A stretch of DNA of 50,159 nucleotides from Micrococcales bacterium 31B (lineage in GTDB: Bacteria; Actinomycetota; Actinomycetes; Actinomycetales; Dermabacteraceae), in contig JAFFTF010000005.1 in the NCBI GenBank assembly GCA_022803075.1, positions 167,200 to 217,358 of the forward strand, read 5' to 3'. The number at the start of each line of letters is the position of its first letter. The first letter of the stretch is position 1. Below are positions 35,701 to 45,067 of this stretch, piece after piece. The position numbers were made by a program, and so were the translations under genes. The notes under the pieces were generated by a model. It worked only from the letters and a program-made list of their open reading frames with translations, did no database searches and was not told where the DNA came from.

Positions 35701-36369
35701 TTACCCCGCTGCCGCCTCAAGGGCCGACACCGTGATGGGTGCGAGCCGTCGTTCGAGCGCGGCCTCCACCCGCGGCAGCACCTCGGCCACGGTGACCTCG
35801 CGCCCGAGTTCGAGGCTCAGGGTCGTGACACCGGCATCCTCGATGCCGCAGGCCACGATGTTCTTCGACCACTCAATGTCGTTATTGCAGTTGAACGCAA
35901 ACCCGTGCATGGTCACGCCCTTCGCCACGCGCACCCCGATGGCGCACACCTTGCGCTCGAGCTTTTCGGGCGTCGCCGCGAACCATACACCGCTGCGGCC
36001 CTCGACGCGCAGGGGGTCGAGCCCTAACTCGACGCAGACATCGATGATGGCGGCCTCCAGGCAGCGCACGTAGTTCACGACGTCGATGGGCTGAGCCAGC
36101 TTCACGATGGGATACCCCACGAGTTGCCCCGGGCCGTGCCACGTGATGCGCCCGCCGCGGTCGACGTCGACCACCGGGGCGCCGTCGACGGGGCGTTCGA
36201 AGGAATTGGTGCGCTTGCCCGCCGTATACACGGGTTCGTGTTCGAGCAGGTAGATGGTGTTGTCTGCCTCGCCGGCGGCGACCTTCTCGTGAGTTTCGCG
36301 TTGCAGGGCCCACGCCTGCGTGTACTCGATGGGGGTCGGCATGAAGGCCAGGTGGCGGAAATCAAACAT
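35701..36369 (-). CDS. lipB: Octanoyl-ACP:protein octanoyltransferase
   Basis: LipB moves octanoate from ACP to lipoyl domains; LipA then adds sulfur. The 222-residue protein has [30 protein letters not shown], the catalytic Lys in [10 protein letters not shown] and the nucleophile Cys in NIVACGIED. The ATG at 36369 is preceded by TACAGT six bases upstream, so the transcript is probably leaderless. It is divergent from a membrane pseudokinase gene and unlinked from lipA (28 kb away). Confidence 0.95.
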   Translation of the reverse strand: MFDFRHLAFMPTPIEYTQAWALQRETHEKVAAGEADNTIYLLEHEPVYTAGKRTNSFERPVDGAPVVDVDRGGRITWHGPGQLVGYPIVKLAQPIDVVNYVRCLEAAIIDVCVELGLDPLRVEGRSGVWFAATPEKLERKVCAIGVRVAKGVTMHGFAFNCNNDIEWSKNIVACGIEDAGVTTLSLELGREVTVAEVLPRVEAALERRLAPITVSALEAAAG

Positions 36370-36375
36370 GCTGCT

Positions 36376-36381
36376 ACTGTA
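36376..36381 (-). promoter_or_regulatory. Leaderless -10 box (TACAGT)
   Basis: On the minus strand TACAGT lies six bases before the lipB ATG. Confidence 0.6.
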
Positions 36382-36478
36382 CGCCCGACCACCTGTGGAA
36401 AACCGGGAGGTGCCGCGCACCGTACACCACAATGGGGGCAATCACAGCGACACTTCACCGCAGTCACCGGGAGGCGAC

Positions 36479-38371
36479 ATGACACCCACACTCGCAGGCT
36501 ATCGACACGTGCGCGAGATGTGGCGCGGCTGCCACGAGTTCTCCATCGTGCGTCAGGGGCGCACCAAATCGGTGTGCGACGAGCCCCACATTATGGTGCT
36601 CGACCTGGAGGAGCCCATCGCCCTCGAGGCCATCACGCGCTTTCAGGGCCTGCGCGTCGCGCACGTGCTGCGCCCCCTCGGCGGCACGCGCGACCTGGTG
36701 CTGCTGCCGTACGTGCCCCATGTGCTTGCGGAGCGGCTCGCGGAACGCGCCGTGCCACCGCCCACGGCCCTGCTGTGGCTCACGCAGATCGCCGAGGCGC
36801 TCGTGGGTCTCCACGCGCAGGGTGTGATCCACGGCGAGTTGAGCGCGACCCGCGTGGTGCTCAAAGACGATGCCCAGGCGTTCTTGCTACCGACGGTAGA
36901 AAACGACCTCGAACCAAGCGACGACATGTTTGGCTTCGGCATGTTGCTGCGCGCTGTTTGGCGTGCGGTGAATCCGTATCGCGTGCAATCGATTGAAAAC
37001 GCGCTGCTTGCACTCGCACACGAGTGCTGCGACCTGGCCCCGCATCTGCGGCCCACTCCACTCGCGGCGGCCGCTCGACTGGTCGTGCTGGGTCAAGACA
37101 ATGCCGAGCTGCTAAGGAGCGTCGCCCGCGAGCGGCTCATCGCTCGCGCCAACGCCCCCGAACACGAGATGCCGAGCCTCGTGCCGCAGCCGCCGCAACC
37201 CGCGGGTCCGGCAGCGTTTGCAGAGTTCATCGCGGCGGAGGCGGCGACCGAGCGCATGGCCGCGCCGAGCACCTTCGTCGCCGGGCTGATCGAGTCGGGC
37301 CGAGACGTGAACTCGCGGCGCCGCACCGTGTCGGTCACCCCGAGGGCGGTGACGCCGGGCGAGGTCGCTGCGGGCGAGGTGCCAGTGGCCACATCGGTTA
37401 CCGCCGAAATAACTGATTCAGTCAACACGCCGGGCGATGTCAGCCCGCCAGCCGACACCCCGAACGACGCCGGGCCAAGTCGCCCGGTCGTGGGCAGCGT
37501 GTTCGCCCGATGGCGGCGACAGGCTGCGGCGACCCGACCGCGCGTGGTCAAGGTCGGCAAGCAATACTCGCTCGAACCTCGGTTTTCGCGCATCGTTTCG
37601 GGGAAGCCACTCGAGAGTTCGCCGCGACAGCTGGTCAGCTCCGCGGACGCCGCGTCCACACAGGTCGCAGAGGACGACCTCCGGCACGCCTGGCTGCACA
37701 GCGAAGAAAAGTTGCGGGCCGCGCATTCACAAAGGACGCGCCGGGCCCTCGTCGGCGCGCTCGCCACCGTGGCCGTGGTGGGCGGGGTCGGCGGATACGT
37801 GTGGCAGTCGGTGGGGCCAGACCTGATGCGTCAGACCGCCGCGGCTCCGGCTCCCGCCCTCACCGTGGCAAGCGACCCGGCAGGAGTGCAAGCCGCCCTG
37901 CCGACGAGTGCGGAGGTCGAAGGGCTCCTGCAGCGGTACGCGAAGCAGCGGGATCTCATGCTGCGCGGAGAAGCCAGCGCGACGGCCGCTGCGGTAAACG
38001 TGCCGGGTTCTTTGGCAGCGCAAAGTGACGCGAGCGCCGCAGCCGCCGTGGCCGGGGCGCGCGTGACGGGCCTCGACACCACCGTGACCGACGTGCGCGT
38101 CTCGCTAGTAGCCGATCCCGGTGAGCCCGCCGCGGTCGCCGGCGCGCTGGGGTCGCCCAGCGCCACGGCGAGCGGTGGAGCAAACTCTGTTGCAACCGAC
38201 ACGGGTGAGCCGCAGCGGCTGCAGGCCACGGCGCGCGTGCGCGTGACGCCGTATGTTGTCGAGCGGGGCACCGAGCGCGTGGCGATACCCCCCGAGGATT
38301 TCACGGCGCTGTTCACTCTTGAACGCAGCGCGACGGGAGTCTGGTTGATCGCGGCGGTGCAGCGCATCTAG
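36479..38371 (+). CDS. Membrane-anchored pseudokinase
   Basis: The 630-residue protein starts with a kinase-like domain (about 1-225): a C-lobe segment TALLWLTQIAEALVGLHAQG followed by VIHGELSATRVVL. The catalytic HRD is replaced by HGE (118-120), no DFG is visible, and no VAIK-type lysine is seen, so it should be catalytically inactive. A Pro/Ala/Ser-rich linker follows, then one transmembrane helix (about 421-443, preceded by RTRR), then an outside domain of about 185 residues ending ...ALFTLERSATGVWLIAAVQRI, a pattern like stator/receptor domains of small mucin-like proteins. The start has GGGAGG upstream. Pseudokinases in actinobacteria can bind partners in peptidoglycan export (MviN-type); no such partner is here, so the role is open. 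Confidence 0.75.
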   Translation: MTPTLAGYRHVREMWRGCHEFSIVRQGRTKSVCDEPHIMVLDLEEPIALEAITRFQGLRVAHVLRPLGGTRDLVLLPYVPHVLAERLAERAVPPPTALLWLTQIAEALVGLHAQGVIHGELSATRVVLKDDAQAFLLPTVENDLEPSDDMFGFGMLLRAVWRAVNPYRVQSIENALLALAHECCDLAPHLRPTPLAAAARLVVLGQDNAELLRSVARERLIARANAPEHEMPSLVPQPPQPAGPAAFAEFIAAEAATERMAAPSTFVAGLIESGRDVNSRRRTVSVTPRAVTPGEVAAGEVPVATSVTAEITDSVNTPGDVSPPADTPNDAGPSRPVVGSVFARWRRQAAATRPRVVKVGKQYSLEPRFSRIVSGKPLESSPRQLVSSADAASTQVAEDDLRHAWLHSEEKLRAAHSQRTRRALVGALATVAVVGGVGGYVWQSVGPDLMRQTAAAPAPALTVASDPAGVQAALPTSAEVEGLLQRYAKQRDLMLRGEASATAAAVNVPGSLAAQSDASAAAAVAGARVTGLDTTVTDVRVSLVADPGEPAAVAGALGSPSATASGGANSVATDTGEPQRLQATARVRVTPYVVERGTERVAIPPEDFTALFTLERSATGVWLIAAVQRI

Positions 38372-38439
38372 CGGGGGCCGCTCGACGGGCCGTCACGTGG
38401 ATCCACGGCATAGGTAGCCGCAACACGTTGCCACATGGC

Positions 38440-38472
38440 GAAGCGGGGCCCGGCATTGCCGGACCCCGCTTC
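38440..38472. terminator. Terminator between convergent genes
   Basis: A 15-bp stem with one mismatch (38440-38454 with 38458-38472) separates the pseudokinase and E2 genes; short T-rich TTCTT follows on the plus strand. Confidence 0.65.
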
Positions 38473-38493
38473 TTAGTACTGGGTTGACGGGCC

Positions 38494-40293
38494 TTAGAGG
38501 CCCAGGTCGCCCTCGAACGCGCCCTCTTCGATGCGCGCCTTGACGGCCATCAGGAACCGAGCGGCGTCGGCACCATCCACCAGACGGTGATCGTACGACA
38601 GCGACAGGTACATCATCGAACGAATGGCGATGGTGTCATTGCCGTCCGCATCGGCGACCACGACGGGCCGCTTCACGATGGTGCCCGTGCCCATGATCGC
38701 AACCGTGGGGTTCGGAACGATCGGCGTATCGAACAGCGCGCCGCCCGAACCGGTGTTCGTAATCGTGAACGTGCTGCCGGCCAACTCGTCGGGAACGAGC
38801 TTGTTGGTACGGGCGCGGCCCGCGAGATCGGCGATCTTCTCCGAGAGGCCCGCCAGCGATTCGTCTCCCGCGTTCTTGATCACGGGAACGATGAGGCCAC
38901 CGTCGGCGTCCACCGCGATGCCCACGTTCTCCGAGGCGTGGTAGACGATCGATTCGGCCTCGATGCTCGCATTCACCTTGGGGTGCGACTTGAGCGCCTC
39001 AATGGCGGCGAGCGTCAGGAACGGCAGGAACGTCAGGTTTACGCCGTGCGAATTCTTGAACGCCACCTTGTTGGCGGCGCGCAGTTTGGCAACGCGCGTG
39101 ATGTCCACTTCGATGACCGTGGTGAGCTGCGCCTGCTGCTGCAGGGCCTCCACCATGCGCTTCGCGATGACCTTGCGCAGGCGCGACATCTTCTCGGTGG
39201 TGCCGCGCAGCGGCGATACCTCGACCACGCGGGGCGCGGCGGGCGCAGCGGACGCTCCGGCGGCCGGGCTGGCAGCCTTCGCCGATGCGGCCTCGAGGAC
39301 GTCCTGCTTGCGGATGCGGCCTCCCACACCGGTGCCCTTGACGTTCGCCAGGTCAACGCCCGAATCGGCGGCGAGCTTGCGGACGAGGGGGGTCACGTAG
39401 CCGGCGGCTTCGCTGACGGCGGCGGCTGCGCGCGGCGCGGCAGCGGCCACCGGGGTAGCGGCAGCAGCGGGAGCCGGCGGCTGGCTGGCGCCGACGGCGG
39501 CCTGGGCCGTGCCAAAGTTCGCCGCGACGGGAGCCGGAGCAGGTGCGGCCGCAGGTGCGGGCGCAGGAGCCGGAGCCGGAGCCGGTGCCGCGACGGGCGC
39601 AGGAGCCGGAGCAGGTGCGGGCGCTGGAGCGGGTGCCGCGACGGGAGCCGGAGCGGCTGCCGGAGCGGCTGCCGGAGCGGCAGCGGCGCCTTCACCGATC
39701 GTGGCGAGCACAGCGCCTACGTCGGCCGTCTCGTCTTCCTGCACCAGGATGGCCTGCAGCGTGCCCGCGAAAGGCGACGGAATCTCAGTGTCGACCTTGT
39801 CGGTCGAGACCTCAAGCAGGGGTTCATCCAACTCGACGGTCTCGCCGACCGCCTTCAACCAGCGCGTGACGGTACCCTCGGTGACCGACTCGCCCAGGGC
39901 GGGCATCGTCACATTGTTTCCACCGACCGCGGGAGCAGCGGCCGGTGCGGCTACGGGCGCGGGTTCCGCAGCCGGTGCCGGTGCCGGTGCCGGTGCCGCG
40001 ACGGGCGCGGGGGCAGGCTCGGCGGCAGGCGCGGGGGCGGCTGCGGGCGCAGCGCCCTCGGCTCCGATGGTCGCCAGGACGGCGCCCACGTCGGCCGTTT
40101 CATCTTCCTGCACCAGGATCTCGGTGAGGACGCCGCTGAACGGCGAGGGGATCTCAGTGTCGACCTTGTCGGTCGACACTTCGAGCAGCGGCTCGTCGGC
40201 TGCAACGGTGTCGCCCACAGCCTTCAACCAGCGCGTGACCGTACCCTCAGTCACGCTTTCGCCGAGAGCCGGCATCAGTACGGAGTCAGACAT
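38494..40293 (-). CDS. sucB: 2-oxoacid dehydrogenase E2 (dihydrolipoamide acyltransferase)
   Basis: The 599-residue E2 carries two N-terminal lipoyl domains (lipoate Lys43 and Lys166, each in [12 protein letters not shown]), long Ala/Pro linkers (about 80-125 and 205-290), an E3/E1-binding domain ([28 protein letters not shown], about 300-335), and the acyltransferase core with [15 protein letters not shown]. It is annotated as succinyl- or acetyl-transferring; in actinobacteria this E2 commonly serves the pyruvate complex and may serve both, so the symbol is by convention. The ATG has an AGGAGA site. It follows the E3 gene on the same strand with a 69-base gap, probably one operon. LipB and LipA in the window supply its lipoate. 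Confidence 0.93.
   Translation of the reverse strand: MSDSVLMPALGESVTEGTVTRWLKAVGDTVAADEPLLEVSTDKVDTEIPSPFSGVLTEILVQEDETADVGAVLATIGAEGAAPAAAPAPAAEPAPAPVAAPAPAPAPAAEPAPVAAPAAAPAVGGNNVTMPALGESVTEGTVTRWLKAVGETVELDEPLLEVSTDKVDTEIPSPFAGTLQAILVQEDETADVGAVLATIGEGAAAAPAAAPAAAPAPVAAPAPAPAPAPAPAPVAAPAPAPAPAPAPAAAPAPAPVAANFGTAQAAVGASQPPAPAAAATPVAAAAPRAAAAVSEAAGYVTPLVRKLAADSGVDLANVKGTGVGGRIRKQDVLEAASAKAASPAAGASAAPAAPRVVEVSPLRGTTEKMSRLRKVIAKRMVEALQQQAQLTTVIEVDITRVAKLRAANKVAFKNSHGVNLTFLPFLTLAAIEALKSHPKVNASIEAESIVYHASENVGIAVDADGGLIVPVIKNAGDESLAGLSEKIADLAGRARTNKLVPDELAGSTFTITNTGSGGALFDTPIVPNPTVAIMGTGTIVKRPVVVADADGNDTIAIRSMMYLSLSYDHRLVDGADAARFLMAVKARIEEGAFEGDLGL
39540..39690 (-). repeat. Ala/Pro-rich linker repeats in E2
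   Basis: Degenerate GCC/CCG-type repeats encode the second Ala-Pro linker. Similar sequence encodes the first at about 39935-40055. They are ordinary for E2 but unstable in sequencing. Confidence 0.7.
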
Positions 40294-40362
40294 GATGTCT
40301 CCTGAACTTCTCTTGTAAGGGGGTATCCCAAGGACGAGTTACGTAGGCAACTCTTGGTCAAA

Positions 40363-41763
40363 TTACGCGTGAGCGTGGAGCGGCTTACCGGCGATCGCCA
40401 AGTGTGCCTCGCCCAAAGCTTCGTTTTGAGTGGGGTGCGCGTGAATGAGGTGCGCGACATCTTCGGGGTGCGCCTCCCAGTTCACGATCAATTGCGCTTC
40501 ACCGATCTGCTCGCCCACGCGGGCGCCGATCATGTGAACGCCCACGATGGGGCCATCCTTTTCGCGCACGAGCTTGATGAAGCCCTGCGTGCCGAGGATC
40601 TGGCTCTTGCCATTGCCGCCAAGATTGTATTCGTACGTCTGCACCTGATCAGCGCCATACTTGTCGGCGGCCTGCTTCTCGGTCAGACCCACGGACGCGA
40701 GCTCGGGCTCGCAGTAGGTGACGCGGGGGATGCCCGACTCGACGATCGGCAACGGGCTCTGGCCCGCAATGACCTCAGCGACGAAGATGCCCTGCTGGAA
40801 CCCGCGGTGCGCGAGCTGCAGGCCCGGCACGATGTCGCCAACGGCGTAGATGCCCGGCACGTTGGTCTGCAGGTTTTCGTTCGTCAAGACGAAACCACGA
40901 TCCATCGTGATGCCCTGCTCTTCGTAACCGAGACCCGCCGTCTGCGGGCCGCGGCCCACGGCTACGAGCAGCACCTCGGCGTCGAGCTGCGTGCCGTCGG
41001 CGAGGGTAACGTGCACGCCATTGTCGTCCTGCGTGGCCGACTGGAAGAACACGCCGGTCTTGAAGTTGATCTTGCGCTTACGGAACGCGCGCTCCAGCGC
41101 CTTCGACAGGGCGGCGTCTTCGTTGGGCGCCAGGCTGGGCAGGCCCTCAACGATGGTGACGTCGGCGCCGAAACTCTTCCACACCGAAGCGAACTCGACG
41201 CCGATCACACCGCCACCGAGGATGATGGCGGACTTCGGCACGAAATCCATCTTCAGCGCGTGCTCGGAGGCAATGATGCGGCCGCCCAGTTCGAGGCCCG
41301 GGAGGGTCTTCGAGAACGAGCCCGAAGCCAGCACGAGGTTCTTTCCCGAGACGTTCTGCACGCCCTCGGCGGTAGTGACGGCGATGGTGTCTTTGCCAAC
41401 CAGCTTGCCCTCGCCCTGAATGAACGTGACGTTGCTGCTCTTCACGAGACCCTGGAGGCCCTTGTACAGGCGGCCAATGATGCCGTCCTTGTACTTGTTC
41501 ACGCCCACCATGTCGACGCCGTTAAGCTGCGTGTTGACACCGATGGCCGCGCCCTCGCGAGCAACATCGGCCACCTCAGCGGCGTGCAACAGGGCCTTCG
41601 TGGGAACGCAGCCGCGGTGCAGGCACGTGCCGCCCAGTTCGGCCTTCTCAATCAGCGCGACGTTCAAACCCAGTTGCGCAGAGCGCAGCGCCGTGGCATA
41701 GCCGCCACTGCCGCCTCCCAGAATCACAACGTCGTAGACCGGATTTGCAGTGGTGTCAGCCAC
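40363..41763 (-). CDS. lpdA: Dihydrolipoamide dehydrogenase (E3)
   Basis: This 466-residue FAD disulfide oxidoreductase re-oxidises dihydrolipoamide with NAD+. It has the FAD motif LGGGSGGYATA (15-25), redox pair Cys47-x4-Cys52 (GGTCLHRGC), the NAD-binding ILGGGVIGVEFA, the second FAD motif IYAVGDI, and the His-Glu pair in HAHPTQNEALGEA. The GTG at 41763 is chosen because AAGGGAGAG stands four to twelve bases upstream and the length becomes normal; an ATG at 41787 is the alternative. Its operon partner is the E2 gene. Confidence 0.95.
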   Translation of the reverse strand: MADTTANPVYDVVILGGGSGGYATALRSAQLGLNVALIEKAELGGTCLHRGCVPTKALLHAAEVADVAREGAAIGVNTQLNGVDMVGVNKYKDGIIGRLYKGLQGLVKSSNVTFIQGEGKLVGKDTIAVTTAEGVQNVSGKNLVLASGSFSKTLPGLELGGRIIASEHALKMDFVPKSAIILGGGVIGVEFASVWKSFGADVTIVEGLPSLAPNEDAALSKALERAFRKRKINFKTGVFFQSATQDDNGVHVTLADGTQLDAEVLLVAVGRGPQTAGLGYEEQGITMDRGFVLTNENLQTNVPGIYAVGDIVPGLQLAHRGFQQGIFVAEVIAGQSPLPIVESGIPRVTYCEPELASVGLTEKQAADKYGADQVQTYEYNLGGNGKSQILGTQGFIKLVREKDGPIVGVHMIGARVGEQIGEAQLIVNWEAHPEDVAHLIHAHPTQNEALGEAHLAIAGKPLHAHA

Positions 41764-41994
41764 GTGGCTCTCCCTTATATCGACCATAAGAATTTCAGTT
41801 TGGCGTGGTTCGACATAGTAGTGCGGGCGGCACTCCAGGGTGCTGTCCACGCGCTATGCGATCACCACATAACCTCCACACATTCAACCATGTACGGCCC
41901 GTGCAGCGGCACGAACTGCTGCAGGTTGGCATGTGATTACCCAGACAGGGGCGAGGCTGCCCACGCGCCGAACGCGCGTCCCCGATTCTTTTCA

Positions 41995-42000
41995 TAGAAT
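41995..42000 (+). promoter_or_regulatory. Leaderless -10 box (TAGAAT)
   Basis: TAGAAT lies six bases before the ATG at 42007. Confidence 0.6.
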
Positions 42001-42006
42001 TGATGC

Positions 42007-42471
42007 ATGGCATGGTGGAAATTTGGCAGGGACCGCGGCAATTCGGGGGGTGCGGTGAACGCTCCCGGTTCGGCGGCTGACGCCCTCTATACGAAGGGGC
42101 ACGCACCCAGCGGGCGCAAGGGCATTTCGCATAAGGGGGAGCGGTCGGCGGCGTGGCAGCACCTAGCGGACTTCACGTCGAGCCGCGTGGGCGTCGAGGC
42201 GTACATCGAACCCGAAACCCACGTGACGAAGCCGACCATCGTGCTCATCGCGACGACGGGTGAGTGGACCCGGCGCCAGCTGGTGACCTCGAAGGAGGGC
42301 TGGGAATGGGCGCGCAAGAACAGCGTGCCCGTCTACGACATCAACCAGACGGGGTATCCGCAGCGCATGCGCGACTACAACGAACGCCAGACCCGCGAGC
42401 AGCAGCGCCGCGAACAGCGCGAAATGGCCGAGCGCCTGCGCCGGTTGCGCGACGCCGACAAGCGCCCCTAG
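42007..42471 (+). CDS. Conserved actinobacterial protein
   Basis: The 154-residue soluble protein has a basic N-terminus (MAWWKFGRDRG), then a segment VGVEAYIEPETHVTKPTIVLIATTGEWTRRQL, a WEWARKNSVPVYDINQTGYPQRMRDYNER core and a long basic/acidic coiled-coil-like C-terminus (REQQRREQREMAERLRRLRD). I know similar small proteins next to lpd/pepA in actinobacteria but no function. The start fits a leaderless promoter. It stands alone between lpdA and pepA, closed by a terminator. Confidence 0.8.
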   Translation: MAWWKFGRDRGNSGGAVNAPGSAADALYTKGHAPSGRKGISHKGERSAAWQHLADFTSSRVGVEAYIEPETHVTKPTIVLIATTGEWTRRQLVTSKEGWEWARKNSVPVYDINQTGYPQRMRDYNERQTREQQRREQREMAERLRRLRDADKRP

Positions 42472-42505
42472 CGGGCCGCAGCCGTACCCAACACAGGCAA
42501 AAATT

Positions 42506-42549
42506 CAGGACGCGCGCGGGACCGGGCCACGCGCGCGTCCTGCTGTTTT
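42506..42549. terminator. Bidirectional terminator
   Basis: A perfect 13-bp stem (42506-42518 with 42530-42542) has TTTT on the plus side and a TTTTT on the minus side. It serves the small conserved gene and pepA. Confidence 0.88.
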
Positions 42550-42558
42550 CGGGTGGCG

Positions 42559-44052
42559 CTAGGCCTTCGCTCGATGCTCGACGACACCCAAGAGGGTGCG
42601 CACCCCCATGCCGGTGCCGCCCGCCGTGACGTAACCATACGGCTTGCCCTCGTTGAACGCCGGGCCCGCGATGTCGAGGTGAGCCCACGGGGTTTCTCCC
42701 ACGAAGTTTTGCAAGAACACGCCCGCGAGCAACATGCCTCCGCCGTTCGGCGACCCGATGTTCTTGAGGTCGGCCACGGGAGACTTCAGCTCGGCCGCGA
42801 GCTCTTCGGGCAGGGGCATGGGCCAGAACGATTCGCCCGTGGCCGCCGCTCCTGCGAGCACCTCGTTGACCACGTCGAGGTCGCCCATGACGGCGGCCAC
42901 GCGGCGACCGAAGGCCACCATCTGGGCGCCCGTGAGCGTCGCGATGTCGAGCACGATGTCGGGCTGTTCCTCGCTCGCGAGGGCCAGCGCATCGGCCATC
43001 ACGAGTCGCCCCTCGGCGTCGGTGTTGAGCACCTCGACAGTTTTACCGCCGCGAATGGTGATGACGTCGCTCGGGCGCATCGCGGTGTGCGAGGGCATGT
43101 TCTCGGCGATTGCGAGCCAGCCCGTCACTCGCGTCTTGACGCCAGCCTCGGCCGCGGCGAGCACCGACCCGAGGACCGCCGCGGCGCCACCCATATCGCA
43201 CTTCATGGTCACCATGCTCATGGCGGGTTTGAGCGAAATGCCGCCCGTGTCGAACGTGATGCCCTTGCCCACGATGGCGACATGCGAGTTGGCGCCACGC
43301 GGCGAGTACGAAACTTTCACGAGGCAGGGCGGCCGCGACGAACCCTGGCCGACGCCGAGGATGCCACCACACCCCTCCTTGGCGAGGCGCGACTCGTCCC
43401 ACACCTCGACCTTCACGCCTGAGATACCCTTCGCGGCGGCGGCCGCGCGGTCCGCAAACTCGGCGGGGCTCAGCACATTCGGGGGAGTGTTGACGAGGTC
43501 GCGCGCGAGCATCACGTGCTTCGCGATGATGGCGGCGCGGCTCAGCACCCCCTGCGCGTCCATGCCCTTCGCGGCGGCCTTCGAGACCAGCAGCACCACC
43601 GTGTCGGGGCCGACCTTTTCGTCGCCCGACTTGTACTCGGTGAACGTGTACGTGCCCATCGCCGCACCCTCGGCGACCGCAGCGAGCTGCTCCTCGGAGT
43701 GAATCGGCAGGCCGAACGCGACCGAACCGAGCCCCGTGAGGCTGCGGGCTGCGCTGCCCGCCGCCTGCCGCAACTTTTCGAGGTCGATGGCGTCCTCGTC
43801 GATCTCGCCGAGCCCGACCAGCACGATGGAGTTGGCCTGCACCGCGCCGAGTGAGGGAATCCGCGTCACGGTACCGTGCGCACCCGTCATGCCGAGGTCG
43901 GCGAGGGCAGACTGCAACTGCTCGGCGTACTTGGACTGGAGGTGGCCCGCGGCGAGTAGTTCGGGGCCCGATTCGGCTTGGGCCACACCGAGGACGAGCG
44001 CGTCGACCTTGACGGAAGATCCCTGCGTGGTTTCGTGTTTTAGAATGCTCAT
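42559..44052 (-). CDS. pepA: Leucyl aminopeptidase (M17)
   Basis: This 497-residue cytoplasmic aminopeptidase binds two metals; the signature NTDAEGRLVMADALALA, the GKGITFDTGGISLK lysine block and MKCDMGGAAAVLG are intact. The N-terminal regulatory domain is about residues 1-170. The ATG at 44052 has TACGAT six bases upstream, so the mRNA is probably leaderless; the frame is open further upstream without similarity. It is divergent from two small membrane genes. Confidence 0.95.
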   Translation of the reverse strand: MSILKHETTQGSSVKVDALVLGVAQAESGPELLAAGHLQSKYAEQLQSALADLGMTGAHGTVTRIPSLGAVQANSIVLVGLGEIDEDAIDLEKLRQAAGSAARSLTGLGSVAFGLPIHSEEQLAAVAEGAAMGTYTFTEYKSGDEKVGPDTVVLLVSKAAAKGMDAQGVLSRAAIIAKHVMLARDLVNTPPNVLSPAEFADRAAAAAKGISGVKVEVWDESRLAKEGCGGILGVGQGSSRPPCLVKVSYSPRGANSHVAIVGKGITFDTGGISLKPAMSMVTMKCDMGGAAAVLGSVLAAAEAGVKTRVTGWLAIAENMPSHTAMRPSDVITIRGGKTVEVLNTDAEGRLVMADALALASEEQPDIVLDIATLTGAQMVAFGRRVAAVMGDLDVVNEVLAGAAATGESFWPMPLPEELAAELKSPVADLKNIGSPNGGGMLLAGVFLQNFVGETPWAHLDIAGPAFNEGKPYGYVTAGGTGMGVRTLLGVVEHRAKA

Positions 44053-44058
44053 GCACCG

Positions 44059-44064
44059 ATCGTA
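44059..44064 (-). promoter_or_regulatory. Leaderless -10 box (TACGAT)
   Basis: On the minus strand TACGAT lies six bases before the pepA ATG. Confidence 0.6.
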
Positions 44065-44149
44065 GGCCGAGAGCAGCGATACGTTGCGGATATTCTTAGT
44101 GGCGCCTTCGTGACGAGCGGGGGCCAGCGAGCGAACCAAAGGGCCCTTT

Positions 44150-44515
44150 GTGATACCCACTCTGACCTACGCCTTCATGGCTGTAGCCGGGCTCTACTCG
44201 CTCTACTCCATCGTGGAGTTCGCCCGCAATAAACTGATGGGCCGTGTGCTATTTTTCGGCGCATTCGGTCTCGTGGGGCTCACCGTCGTGGCGATCATCG
44301 TGAGCATCGTCGAAATGGTGCTCGGCCATGAGCCCGGCGATATGGTCATCTTCATCGGGTATGCGCTCACGGCGCTCATCATGATGCCCGCCGCCTTCAT
44401 GTGGGCCCTGCTCAACCGCAATCGCTACGGCACACTCACGCTGGGCATCGGCGCGTTGGTGCTGCTCGTGCTGTTTGCGCGCATGTTGCAGGTGTGGAAC
44501 GGGGCGCAGATCTAA
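44150..44515 (+). CDS. Small four-helix membrane protein
   Basis: The 121-residue protein has four predicted helices (about 4-22, 33-57, 66-86, 93-112) with short loops. I do not recognise a family. The GTG start has AAAGGG upstream. Its stop overlaps the next start by one base (TAATG), so the two are coupled. Divergent from pepA. Confidence 0.75.
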   Translation: MIPTLTYAFMAVAGLYSLYSIVEFARNKLMGRVLFFGAFGLVGLTVVAIIVSIVEMVLGHEPGDMVIFIGYALTALIMMPAAFMWALLNRNRYGTLTLGIGALVLLVLFARMLQVWNGAQI

Positions 44516-45054
44516 TGGCGCGTGCAGCGAACGGGAGAAATATGGCAGCCAAAGACGCAGCCAACGACGCAGCCAACGACGCAGCCAAAGACGCAGCCAA
44601 AGGGGCGGGCGCGCGGGGCGGGCCCACGAGGCGTCCGGACCGCGGAGCGGGAGCCCTCTTGATCGTCGCCTACAGCGTGTTCGCGCTCTCGGCCACGGCG
44701 CGCTCGCTCTATCAGGCGACCACCGAGTTCGGTCGCGCTCCCGTCGCCATTCTCTTTTCGCTCTTTGCCGCCGCCACCTACATTGTGGCGACGGTGCTGC
44801 TGGTGCGCGACACCGCTCGGGCCCGCCGCATCGCCCGCATCGTGTGCGTGTTCGAGGCGCTCGGCGTGATCGTCGTCGGCACGCTCAGCGTGATCGATGC
44901 GGGACTGTTCCCCATTGCCTCCGTGTGGTCGACGTTCGGCATCGGCTACGCGTGCGTGCCGCTCATCTTGCCGCTATTGGCGCTGTGGTGGTTGCAGCGC
45001 CGCATAACGACCCTCGACGCGGGCGCTGCGCCGCGCTCCGCCGGTGACCTCTAA
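44515..45054 (+). CDS. Membrane protein with Ala-rich repeat N-terminus
   Basis: The 179-residue protein has a cytoplasmic start with five 4-residue repeats (AAKD/AAND), a basic region, then four helices (about 45-62, 75-98, 107-130, 135-155). I do not recognise it. The ATG at 44515 overlaps the previous stop; an alternative ATG at 44542 has GGGAG upstream and starts directly at the repeats, so the true start is open. It ends 13 bases before the preferred pyrD start, so it probably belongs to the same transcript. Confidence 0.75.
   Translation: MARAANGRNMAAKDAANDAANDAAKDAAKGAGARGGPTRRPDRGAGALLIVAYSVFALSATARSLYQATTEFGRAPVAILFSLFAAATYIVATVLLVRDTARARRIARIVCVFEALGVIVVGTLSVIDAGLFPIASVWSTFGIGYACVPLILPLLALWWLQRRITTLDAGAAPRSAGDL
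44545..44604 (+). repeat. Five 12-bp in-frame repeats
   Basis: Five units GCAGCCAA[AC]G[AG][CG] encode AAKD/AAND. The period is a multiple of three. Confidence 0.9.
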
Positions 45055-45067
45055 CGCAAAGGACCCC

